Notes: generated by a model from the letters alone, not told the origin. DNA of 64,000 nt from Atrina japonica (GCA_030159075.1 BROG01000109.1:410001-474000), one strand, 5' to 3'. Shown: positions 12,034 to 21,229, numbered from the stretch's first letter. Numbers and translations: made by a program.

Positions 12034-13390
12034 CAAATCGTACCCAGTATATATTTGGGTACGATTTGTCCTGAACATTTCGTACCCTGATGTATATTAT
12101 TTGAATTTGGGTTTGAAGTAATTAAATCGGGTATTTTTAGGTACGGTTTTTTGTGTGTTTATATATTATTAATTATTTATCAAAGCTTATATTAGATCTA
12201 GATAAAAAAAATGTGCAAACATAAATTATTTATTGGGGGCTTCATCTTTAAATTTATTTGAACAACTCATATTTTAATTTTAATCTATCGATGTTGCTTT
12301 TAAGATATCAATAATTAATTTTAAAACAATATTGACGAAACTGAATTGGTAATAATACAAATACAAATGCTGTAAGGTGTGACTTCCTTTATCACAATTT
12401 TTATTAATTGATCAAAATTGCATGTTGTTTGGGATTTTAAATAAAAATAAATCTGGTGCGTCATTGTTGATTATGAAAATTAGAATGGGGGATACAAATT
12501 TTGAATGTTCGTACTTAAAAAGTGATGAGGCGTCATTGAGTATCGTACTATATGTATAAACAAAAAACATACAACTCTTCATTTACTTGTTAAATGAAAT
12601 ATACAGATATCCTGGGTTACATGTGGATGAAAAATACGACATTGTAATAAATACAACTTGGAAAGTTGGAAGACAGGTTGATTACATGTCATTTCCGTCG
12701 CCATGACAGAAAATGAATAACTGGACAAATATGGTATATAAAGGTTTGTTCTATAATACAACAACAATACAATAGTAAAAGTTTTATTTTTAACCAATTG
12801 TTGAGCGTAATATTTCATTATCATCCGAAACCAAAGCTTTACAGCATAATAATTGTTCTACAGGCTTTATTTTCAAAAAATTTTCTGTAGCGTAATTAAT
12901 CCATGATTTTGTTACTAACCCCCGATTGCTGTGATGGTGATGTTCTGGTTGACTATAATTAGTTCTATTGTTTATAGGTTAATTTATCCCTTCATTTAGG
13001 ACTACCTCCGTTACTTAGCTCCATGTCAACAATAGGAGAATCCACACCTTGTCGCTCCATTTGTCACTAAACTTCTGACTGGCAATTCACATAACGAATT
13101 TATCTATTATAATTATTATTATCTTTATTTATTTATTTATTACGAGAAGAAAATTTGGTTGGCGGTTTCCGCACCTGTTATGATCTCCTTGCATGAGTGC
13201 TCCATTATACAAAGAATAAAAATTGATATCCTTTTATTCTAAAAAGATCAGTGAACGAATGAATACTCAAAAAAGTACAAATTATATTGAAATAAATCCA
13301 TCTCCAGTAAAACAATAAATATTTCTGATTTAAATAGTATGAGTTGTCCAAGACAACTCGTACCCAAAGACGTGATTAAACTCAAATATA
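12034..13390. repeat. Tandem duplication unit 2
   Basis: Second copy of the unit at 10670-12033, differing by a handful of substitutions and small indels (for example a short deletion near 12425 and an insertion near 13058). The hairpin recurs at 13341-13359. The low divergence points to a fairly recent duplication, either by recombination between CGTACCC-bearing ends or as a transposon inserted twice in tandem. Confidence 0.9.
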
Positions 13391-13464
13391 CATCAGGATA
13401 CAATATAAGTTCAAATAAATAAATGTGTCGTGTAAATTGAGGGTTCTGGCACACAATGTTATGT

Positions 13465-13661
13465 GTATCTATCTATCTATCTATCTATCTGTCTGTATAA
13501 AATCTATACCGCGGCATTATCGATTTTATGTCTTTTGAGGGATCTAATACAAGCCATAGTAGGTTTCTAACACAGGTCCTAGTCAATCACAATTTTAGCA
13601 TTGGCGAAAGTAACTGATAGTTTGTTGATGTGTGTGTGTGTATCTATCTATCTATCTATCT
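13465..13661. repeat. Two (TATC)n microsatellites with a related flank
   Basis: (TATC)n tracts lie at about 13468-13492 and 13641-13661, the second preceded by (GT)n. A GGGTTCT(A/G)GCACA block lies next to each tract. They stand at the left border of the Polinton gene block and could be a remnant of its terminal region, though no terminal inverted repeat partner was found. Confidence 0.7.
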
Positions 13662-13705
13662 GGGGTTCTAGCACATCTCCCACGTAATAAAATCAACCAT
13701 TCGAT

Positions 13706-13790
13706 AGCATTATCGACACAACCATTAATTCAAGCGTGAGAATTAAAAATGGCTTAAAGAAAAATGTTCGCATTATAAAAATGTATATCC
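13706..13790 (+). promoter_or_regulatory. Conserved Polinton intergenic block, candidate promoter (copy 1)
   Basis: Contains GCATTATCGA, then a TTCAAGCGTGA-like block, then TTAAAGAAAAATGTT and ATTATAAAAATGTATAT. The same ordered blocks precede the genes at 20535 and 21301. Conservation between otherwise unrelated intergenic stretches suggests a shared promoter or processing signal. ATTATAAAA may act as a TATA-like element; this is inference. Confidence 0.5.
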
Positions 13791-13835
13791 TATTAGATAA
13801 ATGTTTTTTCTGAGGATGGTAAAACAGAAACATTA

Positions 13836-14135
13836 TTGTATTGTCCCCACGATACATTAATATGTCAGATGCCTAGAATGAGAAGAAAATATCCTTGTCC
13901 ACATGAAGTAAAACCAAACTCTGTTTTTTGTACCAGACATCATTATTCCATGAAAAATAATATAGACAAGATGAAGTTTTGTAAATCATGCGGAAAATGG
14001 ACAAATTCCATGTACGAATTATGCGATGCTTGCGGGGGAGCAAAACTAAGAGATTTAAAATGGAGGCAGACACATAAAAGATCAAAGCCGCCGAAAAAAC
14101 GTGGACGACCCCGAACAAACATAAACGATTTATAA
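13836..14135 (+). CDS. Small zinc-ribbon and AT-hook protein of the Polinton
   Basis: Up to 99 residues. The Met at residue 14 (MRRKYPCPHE) is a plausible alternative start. Two cysteine clusters are visible: CPHE with FCTRHHY (residues about 20-40), and CKSCG with CDACGG (about 50-68), the second a CxxC-x(n)-CxxC zinc ribbon. The basic tail contains KKRGRPR, an AT-hook core that binds the minor groove of AT-rich DNA. The likely role is DNA binding, perhaps transcriptional control of element genes or packaging; this is inferred from motifs only. It lies 42 bases from the convergent membrane-protein gene on the minus strand. No lesion is seen. Confidence 0.7.
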   Translation: MYCPHDTLICQMPRMRRKYPCPHEVKPNSVFCTRHHYSMKNNIDKMKFCKSCGKWTNSMYELCDACGGAKLRDLKWRQTHKRSKPPKKRGRPRTNINDL

Positions 14136-14177
14136 ATGGAACCATTTATAAATCTAATGAACAATAAAATTTTACTT

Positions 14178-14744
14178 TCAAACGAGGTTTTCTTTCTCCG
14201 AAATAGTTCGTCCCAATATCTCTTCTAGCTGCTTCCGCAAATCCACATTGCCCTCGCTCTTGATCGTCTTTTTTTCGACGTCTTTCGTACTTTTATAAAT
14301 TTTCTCTTTCATTTCGCGATATTTAGTTAACTCGTGTGAAACTTGAGCGAATTCTTCATCCGAGATTTTCCCGTCTTGAAGGGCTCGACTAACCAAATCC
14401 GCTACTGAATTCAGTTTACTCTCCGCAAGACATTTAATTTTCATGTGTTTATCGGATTTTCTCATTAATAGACGTCTTACACCTTTAATTGATATCCCTA
14501 TGCTGCCGACTACTATCGCTACTATTTGAATAGGCATGGCAATCGGAATCAAGAATCCCACACCGCTAATAACGATGTCCCCGGATATTAGAGCGATATC
14601 CACACCCTCTGATGTATTGACCATTCTTTTGTATTTTTTGTAAAGAGATTTTCGCGTTTCTATTTCTCGACGAAAACTCTGCTCGATCTCGTCGATTCTC
14701 TGTAGACGATATTTCTGCGGGTCTGTATCTAATGGCGGATACAA
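14178..14744 (-). CDS. Polinton-associated membrane protein with C-terminal helical domain
   Basis: 188 residues. An N-terminal charged helix (DEIEQSFRREIETRKSLYKK) precedes a hydrophobic region (about 50-85) with two likely transmembrane segments, VDIALISGDIVISGVGFLI and a second rich in Ile, Val and Gly. The hydrophilic C-terminal half contains ESKLNSVADLVSRAL and DGKISDEEFAQV, the latter resembling a single EF-hand-like loop. Proteins with this layout recur in Polintons of cnidarians, molluscs and echinoderms, from memory; their function is unknown. The reading frame is intact. It is in line with the 93- and 34-residue genes on the same strand, 40 bases or less apart, so co-transcription is possible. 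Confidence 0.75.
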   Translation of the reverse strand: MYPPLDTDPQKYRLQRIDEIEQSFRREIETRKSLYKKYKRMVNTSEGVDIALISGDIVISGVGFLIPIAMPIQIVAIVVGSIGISIKGVRRLLMRKSDKHMKIKCLAESKLNSVADLVSRALQDGKISDEEFAQVSHELTKYREMKEKIYKSTKDVEKKTIKSEGNVDLRKQLEEILGRTISEKENLV

Positions 14745-14784
14745 ATTATTCTTACTAATTTTTTTATTAAAGCGAAAATATTTT

Positions 14785-15066
14785 TTAAATGTTTACTACG
14801 ATCACGCCGTTGATTGACCCCGACTTAGATTGTCTATTCGCCGAAAAATATAAAACATCGCCCGATTTTACTTCGATCGGCGGGTTTATCAATACTATAT
14901 CCCCGTTCTTAGTTTGAAAATTTCTCTTTTCAACATCGTTCAAAATTAGTGTTAAATTTAACGCGCCCAACAAACCCAGCCGTATAAGAGAGCCATCGAA
15001 CAATATTTTAATCCCCGATGATTTCAATTTTCCATCCTTAACCTCGAATTGAAAGGTATTCATCAT
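14785..15066 (-). CDS. Small Polinton protein, all-beta in appearance
   Basis: 93 residues with alternating hydrophobic and polar residues, and short Gly/Asn/Asp turns (FDGSLIRLGLLG, KNGDIVLINPP, EVKSGDVLYF), suggesting a small beta-barrel or beta-sandwich. There is no signal peptide or membrane segment. The start ATG is only three bases below the stop of the 34-residue gene upstream. I do not recognise the family. A minor structural protein is possible but not shown. Confidence 0.6.
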   Translation of the reverse strand: MMNTFQFEVKDGKLKSSGIKILFDGSLIRLGLLGALNLTLILNDVEKRNFQTKNGDIVLINPPIEVKSGDVLYFSANRQSKSGSINGVIVVNI

Positions 15067-15069
15067 TCA

Positions 15070-15174
15070 CTAGGTTTTCTGAATGCGATTAATATCCTCT
15101 TTAATCTCTTCCAAAATGTCCTCTTTTAAGTATTCTCTTTCTAAATCCTCGTGTAAAAAGCCATTCATCGACAT
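15070..15174 (-). CDS. 34-residue acidic helical microprotein
   Basis: Minus-strand ORF beginning MSMNGFLHEDLEREYL and ending INRIQKT. It is strongly amphipathic, with alternating Glu/Asp and Lys, and predicted to be one long helix. It sits between the divergent plus-strand gene at 15221 and the 93-residue gene, three bases from the latter's start, in the same orientation. Its placement and the absence of any other use for this stretch argue that it is real. Function unknown. Confidence 0.5.
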   Translation of the reverse strand: MSMNGFLHEDLEREYLKEDILEEIKEDINRIQKT

Positions 15175-15220
15175 TGTTTTATTTTACTATTTAATTTTTT
15201 TAAATTCTAATAGCACGCGA

Positions 15221-15598
15221 ATGGGACAACCGTGGTTATCGATCAAATCTATTGATTTAGAGAATTTAAATATCCTTAAGTACAGAGATGAAAGCGATCC
15301 GGTTATATACCCTAAATTAAACGTCGATAAAAGTAAAAATATAAATTCTTCTTTTTATAGAAAGAAAACGGACGACGACGAAGGCCTTCCTAGCATAAAA
15401 GGTGCCGACCCTCATGATTATATGAAAAAAAAACAGTGTTTAGCGATCGGCTGTTTAAATATACAAAATGTCTACATCGGTTCTACCATTGAATCCGTGC
15501 AAGTCGGTTTACACGAGGCGATAAGTATCAAAGCCATTAATAATTTACCGTCTATAATCGATAAGGATTTAGATCTCGATTCCGATAACGAGATGTAA
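15221..15598 (+). CDS. Polinton protein of unknown function, 125 residues
   Basis: I choose ATG 15221 (MGQPWLSIKSID) because the longer upstream reading would overlap the opposite-strand 34-residue gene and looks non-coding. A hydrophilic start is followed by KTDDDEGLPSIKG. The C-terminal half has a CLAIGCLNIQNVYIGSTIES segment and a very acidic tail ending DLDLDSDNEM. It is followed 15 bases later by a small membrane protein gene on the same strand. No known domain was recognised. Confidence 0.6.
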   Translation: MGQPWLSIKSIDLENLNILKYRDESDPVIYPKLNVDKSKNINSSFYRKKTDDDEGLPSIKGADPHDYMKKKQCLAIGCLNIQNVYIGSTIESVQVGLHEAISIKAINNLPSIIDKDLDLDSDNEM

Positions 15599-15613
15599 AT
15601 CGTTAAAAAAAAT

Positions 15614-15760
15614 ATGAAGAGCGAATTATTGATGATGATACTATTATTTTTACTAGTTTCGTATATAATACCCCTTTTATTTATATCGTTCCTGATTTTA
15701 AGATTGGAAGGATATCATCGAACTGAGAAAATATTAAGAAAAATCGTGAGATCGATCTAA
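15614..15760 (+). CDS. 48-residue single-pass membrane protein
   Basis: A short ORF starting MKSELLMMILLFLLVSYI. One strongly hydrophobic stretch (residues 5-29) is followed by a basic tail (GYHRTEKILRKIVRSI), so it is probably a tail-in single-pass membrane protein. Spacing to both neighbours is tight (15 and 26 bases) and they lie on the same strand. Function unknown. Its length is typical of small membrane proteins seen in Polintons and adenovirus-like elements, by analogy only. Confidence 0.55.
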   Translation: MKSELLMMILLFLLVSYIIPLLFISFLILRLEGYHRTEKILRKIVRSI

Positions 15761-15786
15761 ATTTTTTTTTTGACTTTTATAAAATC

Positions 15787-18526
15787 ATGGATGTCGAAGA
15801 ATTATTAAACAACCAAACATTCGATATATCGTGTAAAGATAGATTATCGGCTATAATATGCTCTGGGCGTTCACAGCAATTTCTGGGTAGAGACATAACG
15901 TCTTCTGATTTAGAAAAGATGGACGATAAAGAAATTGAGAAATTATATCGATTATACAATGCCAGACACGGTATGCGAATGACAAAATCGGTAGCGAATT
16001 CTTTAATATGTCTATATTCTCAAGCGCTTAGCCACTTTTTCGATGTTAGTGATACACCAAAAATGATCGAAGAGTTAAATGAAGACCCTTTTTTGGACTT
16101 TGCTATATCTGAAATATGTTGTAATCTATACCAGGGTTCGAAAAATTTGTATAAAAGCACTCGCCCTTCGGGCGAGTGATTACATAACTTCCACTCGCCC
16201 AAACTCATTTTGCACTCGCCCAAGTATGAAAACGTAGTATCTCAAAGAAAATGTGTTAAGAGCGTATAAAATCTTTTTTCAAAGTAAATAGATCTTATAT
16301 GACTTAACAGGCATGATACTCTTCATTTTTTTCTAATTAAGTACTTATTATGATGGAAAATGTGTGAACATCTTACCACACCTTTTGTATGCTCTCATTT
16401 TAAGTTTTTAGAATTCAAATTCATGACTGAAATTTTGGTTGCCCGCCATAAAAATCTGGTTACCCACAATGGAAAAAAATATTTTATTTTATTTTGTTTT
16501 TTTAAGTTATTGTTATTTTAATAGATAAATTTATAGAGGGCGAAGCCCTCATATATGTAGAGAAGCTCACATTTTTATTCCTACTACATCCGGGGACCCG
16601 TACTACTAATGGTAAAAATTTTGCTCACATCGGGAATTTGCGCGTGACATAAACAAAATGTCGGAAATGCAAAGTCACTGCTTAAAAGCGCATTGCAAAC
16701 GAAGTAATAAACTGCCACACTAAGAAACGTTTTGTAGACCGAGACTAAACCTAACGACTAGGGTTGTACACCGAACCCGATCATGAAGCGCCTCCATTAT
16801 TCTGGTAATGTGAACTGCACGAAACGATGGATACGCTGGGATAGAGAAAAATATATAGCATAAAACATGTATGTGCATTTAAGTCATGACTTATAAATAC
16901 CACAGATTCTATTTAAGTTTTAGCACCAAGGAAACAGTGAGCCACTCAATATTTTATTTAAAACAATGAGTGAATGACCGGGACATTTACGTGATAAAAA
17001 ACACTGAATATTAATCCCTTTGGTGATTCTGTTGTGTTGCCCCCGGCAGGGGGCAACACGACGAAATCCCCAAAGGTATTAACTGAACATGTAAAACTGT
17101 TGATGAATGCCTTCGCCCTCTCCATAGGTTTACCTATGTATTATTTATATACAATATATATTGTCTCTGAATGATGCATTTGCATCTATATATTGTCTCT
17201 GAATGATGCACTTGCATCTAAATTAACTGTAAATGCATCATTATTATTACTATAATCAATTATTATTATTACAATTTTATGATGTTACTACTATGTGTTT
17301 AACTAAATCAATATAAATTACAAAAGTAAGTTTTCACTATTGTTAGATGAAAACAAGAGCTATCCATTTCTATATTTTCATTAAAACTTTTATTTATAGT
17401 ATTGAGTAACTATTTTTACTTTTATCATTCGCTTACATTCAGATTTTACAACTTCTATACAAATTATAGTGTTATGATTATTTTACCAAATCCTGAAATT
17501 CAGGTCCGTTCGGAATTGGTTCTTTTATTTACACACATCCAATTTCCACTTCCTCAACAAACTGCAAGTACAGCTGTCAACACACGATGTGTTCTGTGAC
17601 ATTTTTAGTTTAAACTCTATTTTATTGCTTCAAATCAATATAACATGTAACAGGTGAACAGTAATAATAACAATAGGATTCGGAAACAAGTTTGGCAACT
17701 TATATAAATCCGTCTCCTTTAATTTACAATTAATAATGATAATCTTATCCCTTGATTGCCAGGAAGCAATACTCCGTTTATTAACAATATATAAATAACT
17801 AATACCTAATCAGATAGCACCAGATGAAAATGATATACATAAATTTATGGTATACTTGAGGTAAGAAATAACTTAATAGGAGAGAGAGAGAGAGAGTTAA
17901 TTTTTGTTCTCTAGCTAGTAACGTAACAACTTGGATACAATGTAAAGAATTGTTGATATTCACACAAGTTGTTCATATAATTGAGGAAACACGTGTGCCT
18001 TGATATATAACAATATCAATGTTGTTAATGTTATCCAGGTCAGTCGGCATTTCGAAAGTCCATACATTTACGTGTAATCAGGAATTCAGATTAATTTATT
18101 TGGTGTCTTCTAGTGAGAAAAAAACAAAAAAAAAACATTTTTGGCCATGAGGTAAAGACTAAAATGTTTAATTGTCAATAAAATAATTATTTAAGTTTCT
18201 AATTGTTTATTGTAACGTATTTTGAACTGAAAATAGAAGGAAATGGACCAGTTTCGAAATTCAAAAGGGAAAACAGATTTTCAGTAGGGCGTCAGTACTC
18301 GCCACACGGGCGAGTTCATTATGGATAGTTACTCGGGCGACGCCATTATGGATAGTAACTACGTGTCATAAATTTTGCGAGTAATAAACGATACATCGCC
18401 CGAAATGATTTTTTACTCGCCAATGCGAGCGGGCGAATGGATTTTTCGAACCCTGTATACTATAAATTCGGTGCATTTTTAGCACCACTAAGTGTAGCTA
18501 CAATTTCTAGCCGACACATAATCTGA
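15787..18526 (+). pseudogene. Polinton protein gene split by a transposon
   Basis: The first exon-like part (15787-16131, 115 codons) starts MDVEELLNNQTFDIS and runs through LYRLYNARHGMRMTKSVANS to ICCNLY. After the inserted element and one copy of its TATAC target duplication, the same frame resumes at 18461 with YKFGAFLAPLSVATIS and stops at TGA 18524-18526. The gene would be 136 codons plus stop. The family recurs in invertebrate Polintons (from memory), usually with a similar LAPL segment near the C-terminus; function is unknown. Apart from the insertion the frame is clean. The ORF that runs 14 residues into the transposon to a stop at 16179 is an artefact of the insertion. Confidence 0.8.
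16132..18455. mobile_element. 2.3-kb non-autonomous DNA transposon with CAGGGTTCGAAAAAT termini
   Basis: Inverted ends CAGGGTTCGAAAAAT (16132-16146) and its complement (18441-18455) are flanked by a 5-bp duplication TATAC (16127-16131 and 18456-18460). Subterminal stretches on both sides carry repeated ACTCGCCC/GGGCGAG motifs. No transposase is encoded. The interior holds a GTTGCCCCC-hairpin near 17035-17060, a (GA)n tract at 17880-17897 and a tandem TATATTGTCTCTGAATGATGCA pair at about 17152-17215. CAGGG termini suit the hAT superfamily, but a 5-bp rather than 8-bp duplication fits only the hAT5 type, so the class is uncertain. Confidence 0.88.
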
Positions 18527-18540
18527 TACTATAGAAAACG

Positions 18541-18890
18541 ATGAATCCCGAAGAAATATTGCAAATGAAGAAGAAGCACATACAGACTGCAAAGCAGGGA
18601 TGGTAGAAACGCAAAGCTAACTCACAAAATCCAGATGCAAATGCAGAAAAATGCAATGCAGATGAAATGCAAAAATGTAATGCAGACGCAAAAATGCAAA
18701 AATGCATTGCAGAAAATAATTGGTATTGGATCATTTTAGGCGGTAGCGTGATTTTGGGGTCATATTTATTAACTAAAAGGGTAGAAGAAAAACCACCTAT
18801 TGTAGAAACGCCGAAAAATAACATTCACGAAATGTATTTAAAAAAATTTCTGGTCTTATTAAAATGGCGAGTAACGAAAAAGATTTAGTA
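18541..18890 (+). pseudogene. Polinton single-pass membrane protein with in-frame amber
   Basis: Begins MNPEEILQMKKKHIQTAKQGW, then TAG (18604-18606), and continues in the same frame. A repetitive Asn/Ala/Cys/Met/Gln-rich segment (NADEMQKCNADAKMQKC) is followed by a membrane segment WYWIILGGSVILGSYLLT and a polar tail. The reading continues to a stop at 18886-18888, overlapping the next gene. The AAATGCA-rich repeat suggests slippage growth. With the stop the gene is probably dead unless the amber is read through. Confidence 0.65.
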
Positions 18891-19093
18891 AACGCGGTTT
18901 ATCATGCCGCAGTCGAAACTGGAATTGCCGTCGGATATGCTCAACTCTCTAAAAAAAAATTAAAATGCCCGCCCCTAGACTAGATTTTGATCCAAAAGAT
19001 ATCGGTAAGCTTATGACCGATTATGCTCTTGCGACATATACGAAAGACGTGCTAGTTAAACGCGGCATCATTCCCGCGGATATAATGAAATAA
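18864..19093 (+). pseudogene. Small Polinton protein, frameshifted in an A run
   Basis: The first frame (18864-18983, 39 residues) starts MASNEKDLVNAVYHAAVETG and ends soon after KKKLKC. The second frame (18965-19093) starts MPAPRLDFDPKDIGKLM and ends RGIIPADIMK. The junction is a run of nine A at about 18952-18960. The combined layout, a Gly/Ala-rich segment then a PADIMK end, matches a recurrent Polinton protein that I recall only as unnamed. Either a one-base deletion killed the gene or both halves are made through slippage. Confidence 0.6.
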
Positions 19094-19111
19094 AAAATTT
19101 TTCAATTAAAA

Positions 19112-19532
19112 ATGGCCAGCGCTGTAGCAATGATGTAAGGGGGTGCCATGGTGAATGCTTTGGCTTTTCCGGATCCCAATTTTTGTTTTCGAATCACGAA
19201 GAGCAAAAAAGACACGACGAAGCTATGGAAAAATTAACGGCGGCCAGAGACGAATGGAACCACAAAAGAGCAAAGAGATTGGATTTTCTAAACGAACGAT
19301 TGAGAAAAGAAGGTCAAGCTTTGTACACATTCAAAGAAGTCGATAGTGCCATGCGATTGTATTCTGACGTGACAGGTGAAAAAGAAATGCCCCCTAGCCG
19401 AGATTGAGCGATTTTTACGCTCCTAGTGACGAACAAAAAGATCGAGAAGTTATTTTCGTAATATTGGGAACGTCTTTAGTCTTTTACGCCGCGAAAAATC
19501 TTAAAAAAAGTCTTGTAAATTTATATCTATAA
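19112..19532 (+). pseudogene. Polinton coiled-coil/membrane protein with several breaks
   Basis: Starts MASAVAMM then TAA (19136-19138). The frame then moves near 19170, and the central helical part reads RHDEAMEKLTAARDEWNHKR and RLDFLNERLRKEG (ORF 19183-19407). A further shift near 19400 leads into LSDFYAPSDEQKDREVIF and a hydrophobic end VILGTSLVFYAAKNLKK, stopping at 19530-19532. The family, with its LSDFY motif and one C-terminal membrane segment, is widespread in invertebrate Polintons; role unknown. At least one stop and two single-base shifts are visible, one in a run of T. Confidence 0.7.
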
Positions 19533-19558
19533 AAAGATATAAATTTATTAATAAAAAA

Positions 19559-20409
19559 ATGGATGACAAAATGAAAAAGATATATTACAGTCCGAGTGGA
19601 TATTGGAAGGGAAAAGTAGATATAGAAAAACTAGCTAAGGTGGCCAAAGTGAGCGAAAAAGAGGCATTTGATTTTCTTAAGAAACAAGACGTATGGCAAA
19701 TCTATTTACCGGCTCCCAAGAAAATCGTACGACCGAAATTCGAATTAGTCTACCTCACGATAAAATTGGTAGACTTAAATACAAATACGCGTTAACCGTG
19801 GTAGACGTAGGAAGTAGATATAAAGAAGCGGAACCTTTCACATCCAAAGATAGCAAAGAGGTGGCCGCCGATTTCGAAAAAAATTATAAACGTCATCTAA
19901 AATATCCGAAATTATTGCAAGTAGATCCGGGACGCGAATTCATGGGAGCCGTATCTCAATTAATGTCTAAACATAATGTGAGAATAAGAAGGGGAAGAGT
20001 CGATATTCATCGCGATCAGGCTATTGTCGAAAGATTTAATAAAACTTTGGGAGAAAGACTTTTCAGTTATCAATACGACAAAGAGATGAAATCTAACGAT
20101 CGGAATAGAGAATGGGTAAAACGATTGTCGGAGGTCGTAAAAGCGATTAACGATGAAACTAAGAAACCTGAAAAAAATAGAACCCATTACTAAGACGTGA
20201 CGCCCATTTGTCCTATGGCAAAGGTCAGATATTTATATCAACCCGGAGAGTTAGAGGGTGGAAAGAAGAGAGCCACCGATCCGATATGGAGTGTCGATAA
20301 ACACGAAATTGATCGACATTTTAGAATGCAAGGTATTGACGTGTATTAATTAAAATCGCCGGCACCGCAGAGACATTTTGTTAGAGAAGAATTGTTGGTC
20401 ATAGATTAA
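19559..20409 (+). pseudogene. Polinton integrase (rve family), damaged copy 1
   Basis: Retroviral-type DDE integrase that would insert the element. The N-terminal part (19559-19735) has YYSPSGYWKG and DVWQIYLPAPKKI. After a short loss and a frame change the core (about 19750-20180) has YALTVVDVGSRYKEAEP, VDPGREFMGAV and HRDQAIVERFNKTLGE, giving the second Asp and the Glu. The segment that normally carries the first catalytic Asp is missing between RPKF and the PHDK motif. Near 20165 a run of seven A shifts the frame; copy 2 has six and stays open. The C-terminal part continues to KVRYLYQPGELEGG and DPIWSVDKHEIDRHF, then TAA at 20347-20349, where the intact relative at 63.4 kb has a Gln codon. 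Homology continues to the TAA at 20407. Confidence 0.85.
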
Positions 20410-20447
20410 ATGTAAATACGTCGAAGTGTGCATAAGTTAGTTCCAGC

Positions 20448-20538
20448 ATTATCGATTTTACAAAAGTTTAACTGAGTATTCACTCGAGCGTGAAAAACTG
20501 AAATCGATTTAAAGAACATGTTTACACTATAAAAATGT
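20448..20538 (+). promoter_or_regulatory. Conserved Polinton intergenic block (copy 2)
   Basis: GCATTATCGATTTTACAAAA, then TTCACTCGAGCGTGAAAA, then GATTTAAAGAACATGTTTACAC and TATAAAAATG. It matches the block at 13706-13790 in order and spacing class, and is followed by the next ORF at 20535. Its inverted CTCGAG centre gives TTCACTCGAGCGTGAA partial dyad symmetry, suggesting a protein-binding site. Confidence 0.5.
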
Positions 20539-21191
20539 ATATGTTAACTTTGAAATCGCTTTACCAAGGAGGTAAATGGTCTATAAAAAAAAATTATGGA
20601 ATCGTTAAAGCGGAACCTTTAACATCCAAAGATAGCAAAGAAGTGGCCACCGCTTTCGAAAAAAATTATAAACGTCATCTAAAATATCCGAAATTATTGC
20701 AAGTAGATCCGGGACGCGAATTCATGGGAGCCGTATCTCAATTAATGTCTAAACATAATGTGAGAATAAGAAGGGGAAGAGTCGATATTCATCGCGATCA
20801 GGCTATTGTCGAAAGATTTAATAAAACTTTGGGAGAAAGACTTTTCAGTTATCAATACGACAAAGAGATGAAATCTAACGATCGGAATAGAGAATGGGTA
20901 AAACGATTGTCGGAGGTCGTAAAAGCGATTAACGATGAAACTAAGAAACCTGAAAAAATAGAACCCATTACTAAAGACGTGACGCCCATTTGTCCTATGG
21001 CAAAGGTCAGATATTTATATCAACCCGGCGAGTTAGAGGGTGGAAAGAAGAGAGCCACCGATCCGATATGGAGTGTCGATAAACACGAAATTGATCGACA
21101 TTTTAGAATGCAAGGTATTGACGTGTATTAATTAAAATCTCCGGCACCGCAGTGACATTTTGTTAGAGAAGAATTGTTGATCATAGATTAA
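20535..21191 (+). pseudogene. Chimeric ORF: start of the downstream gene fused to an integrase fragment (copy 2)
   Basis: The ORF (20535-21131, 198 residues) starts MYMLTLKSLYQGGKWSIKKNYGIV, which is the beginning of the gene at 21301. It then jumps at about 20607 into integrase sequence KAEPLTSKDSKEVATAFEK and runs on to GMQGIDVY-like residues and TAA. The integrase half is almost identical to copy 1 but has lost everything before KAEPL, including the first Asp. The junction arose from a tandem duplication of about 782 bp. The TAA at 21129-21131 replaces a Gln codon, as in copy 1, and homology continues to 21191. It probably has no integrase function. Confidence 0.85.
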
Positions 21192-21229
21192 AATGTAAAT
21201 ACGTCGAAGTGTGCATAAGTTAGTTCCAG

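Noticed and set aside
11227..12824. Identical 81-residue minus-strand ORF in both units of the 1.36-kb duplication
   Set aside because: Conserved only because the DNA was recently duplicated; no domain, and neighbouring DNA has no gene structure.
13465..13700. Terminal inverted repeat of the left Polinton
   Set aside because: Simple repeats are present, but no inverted partner was found near 21.6 kb.
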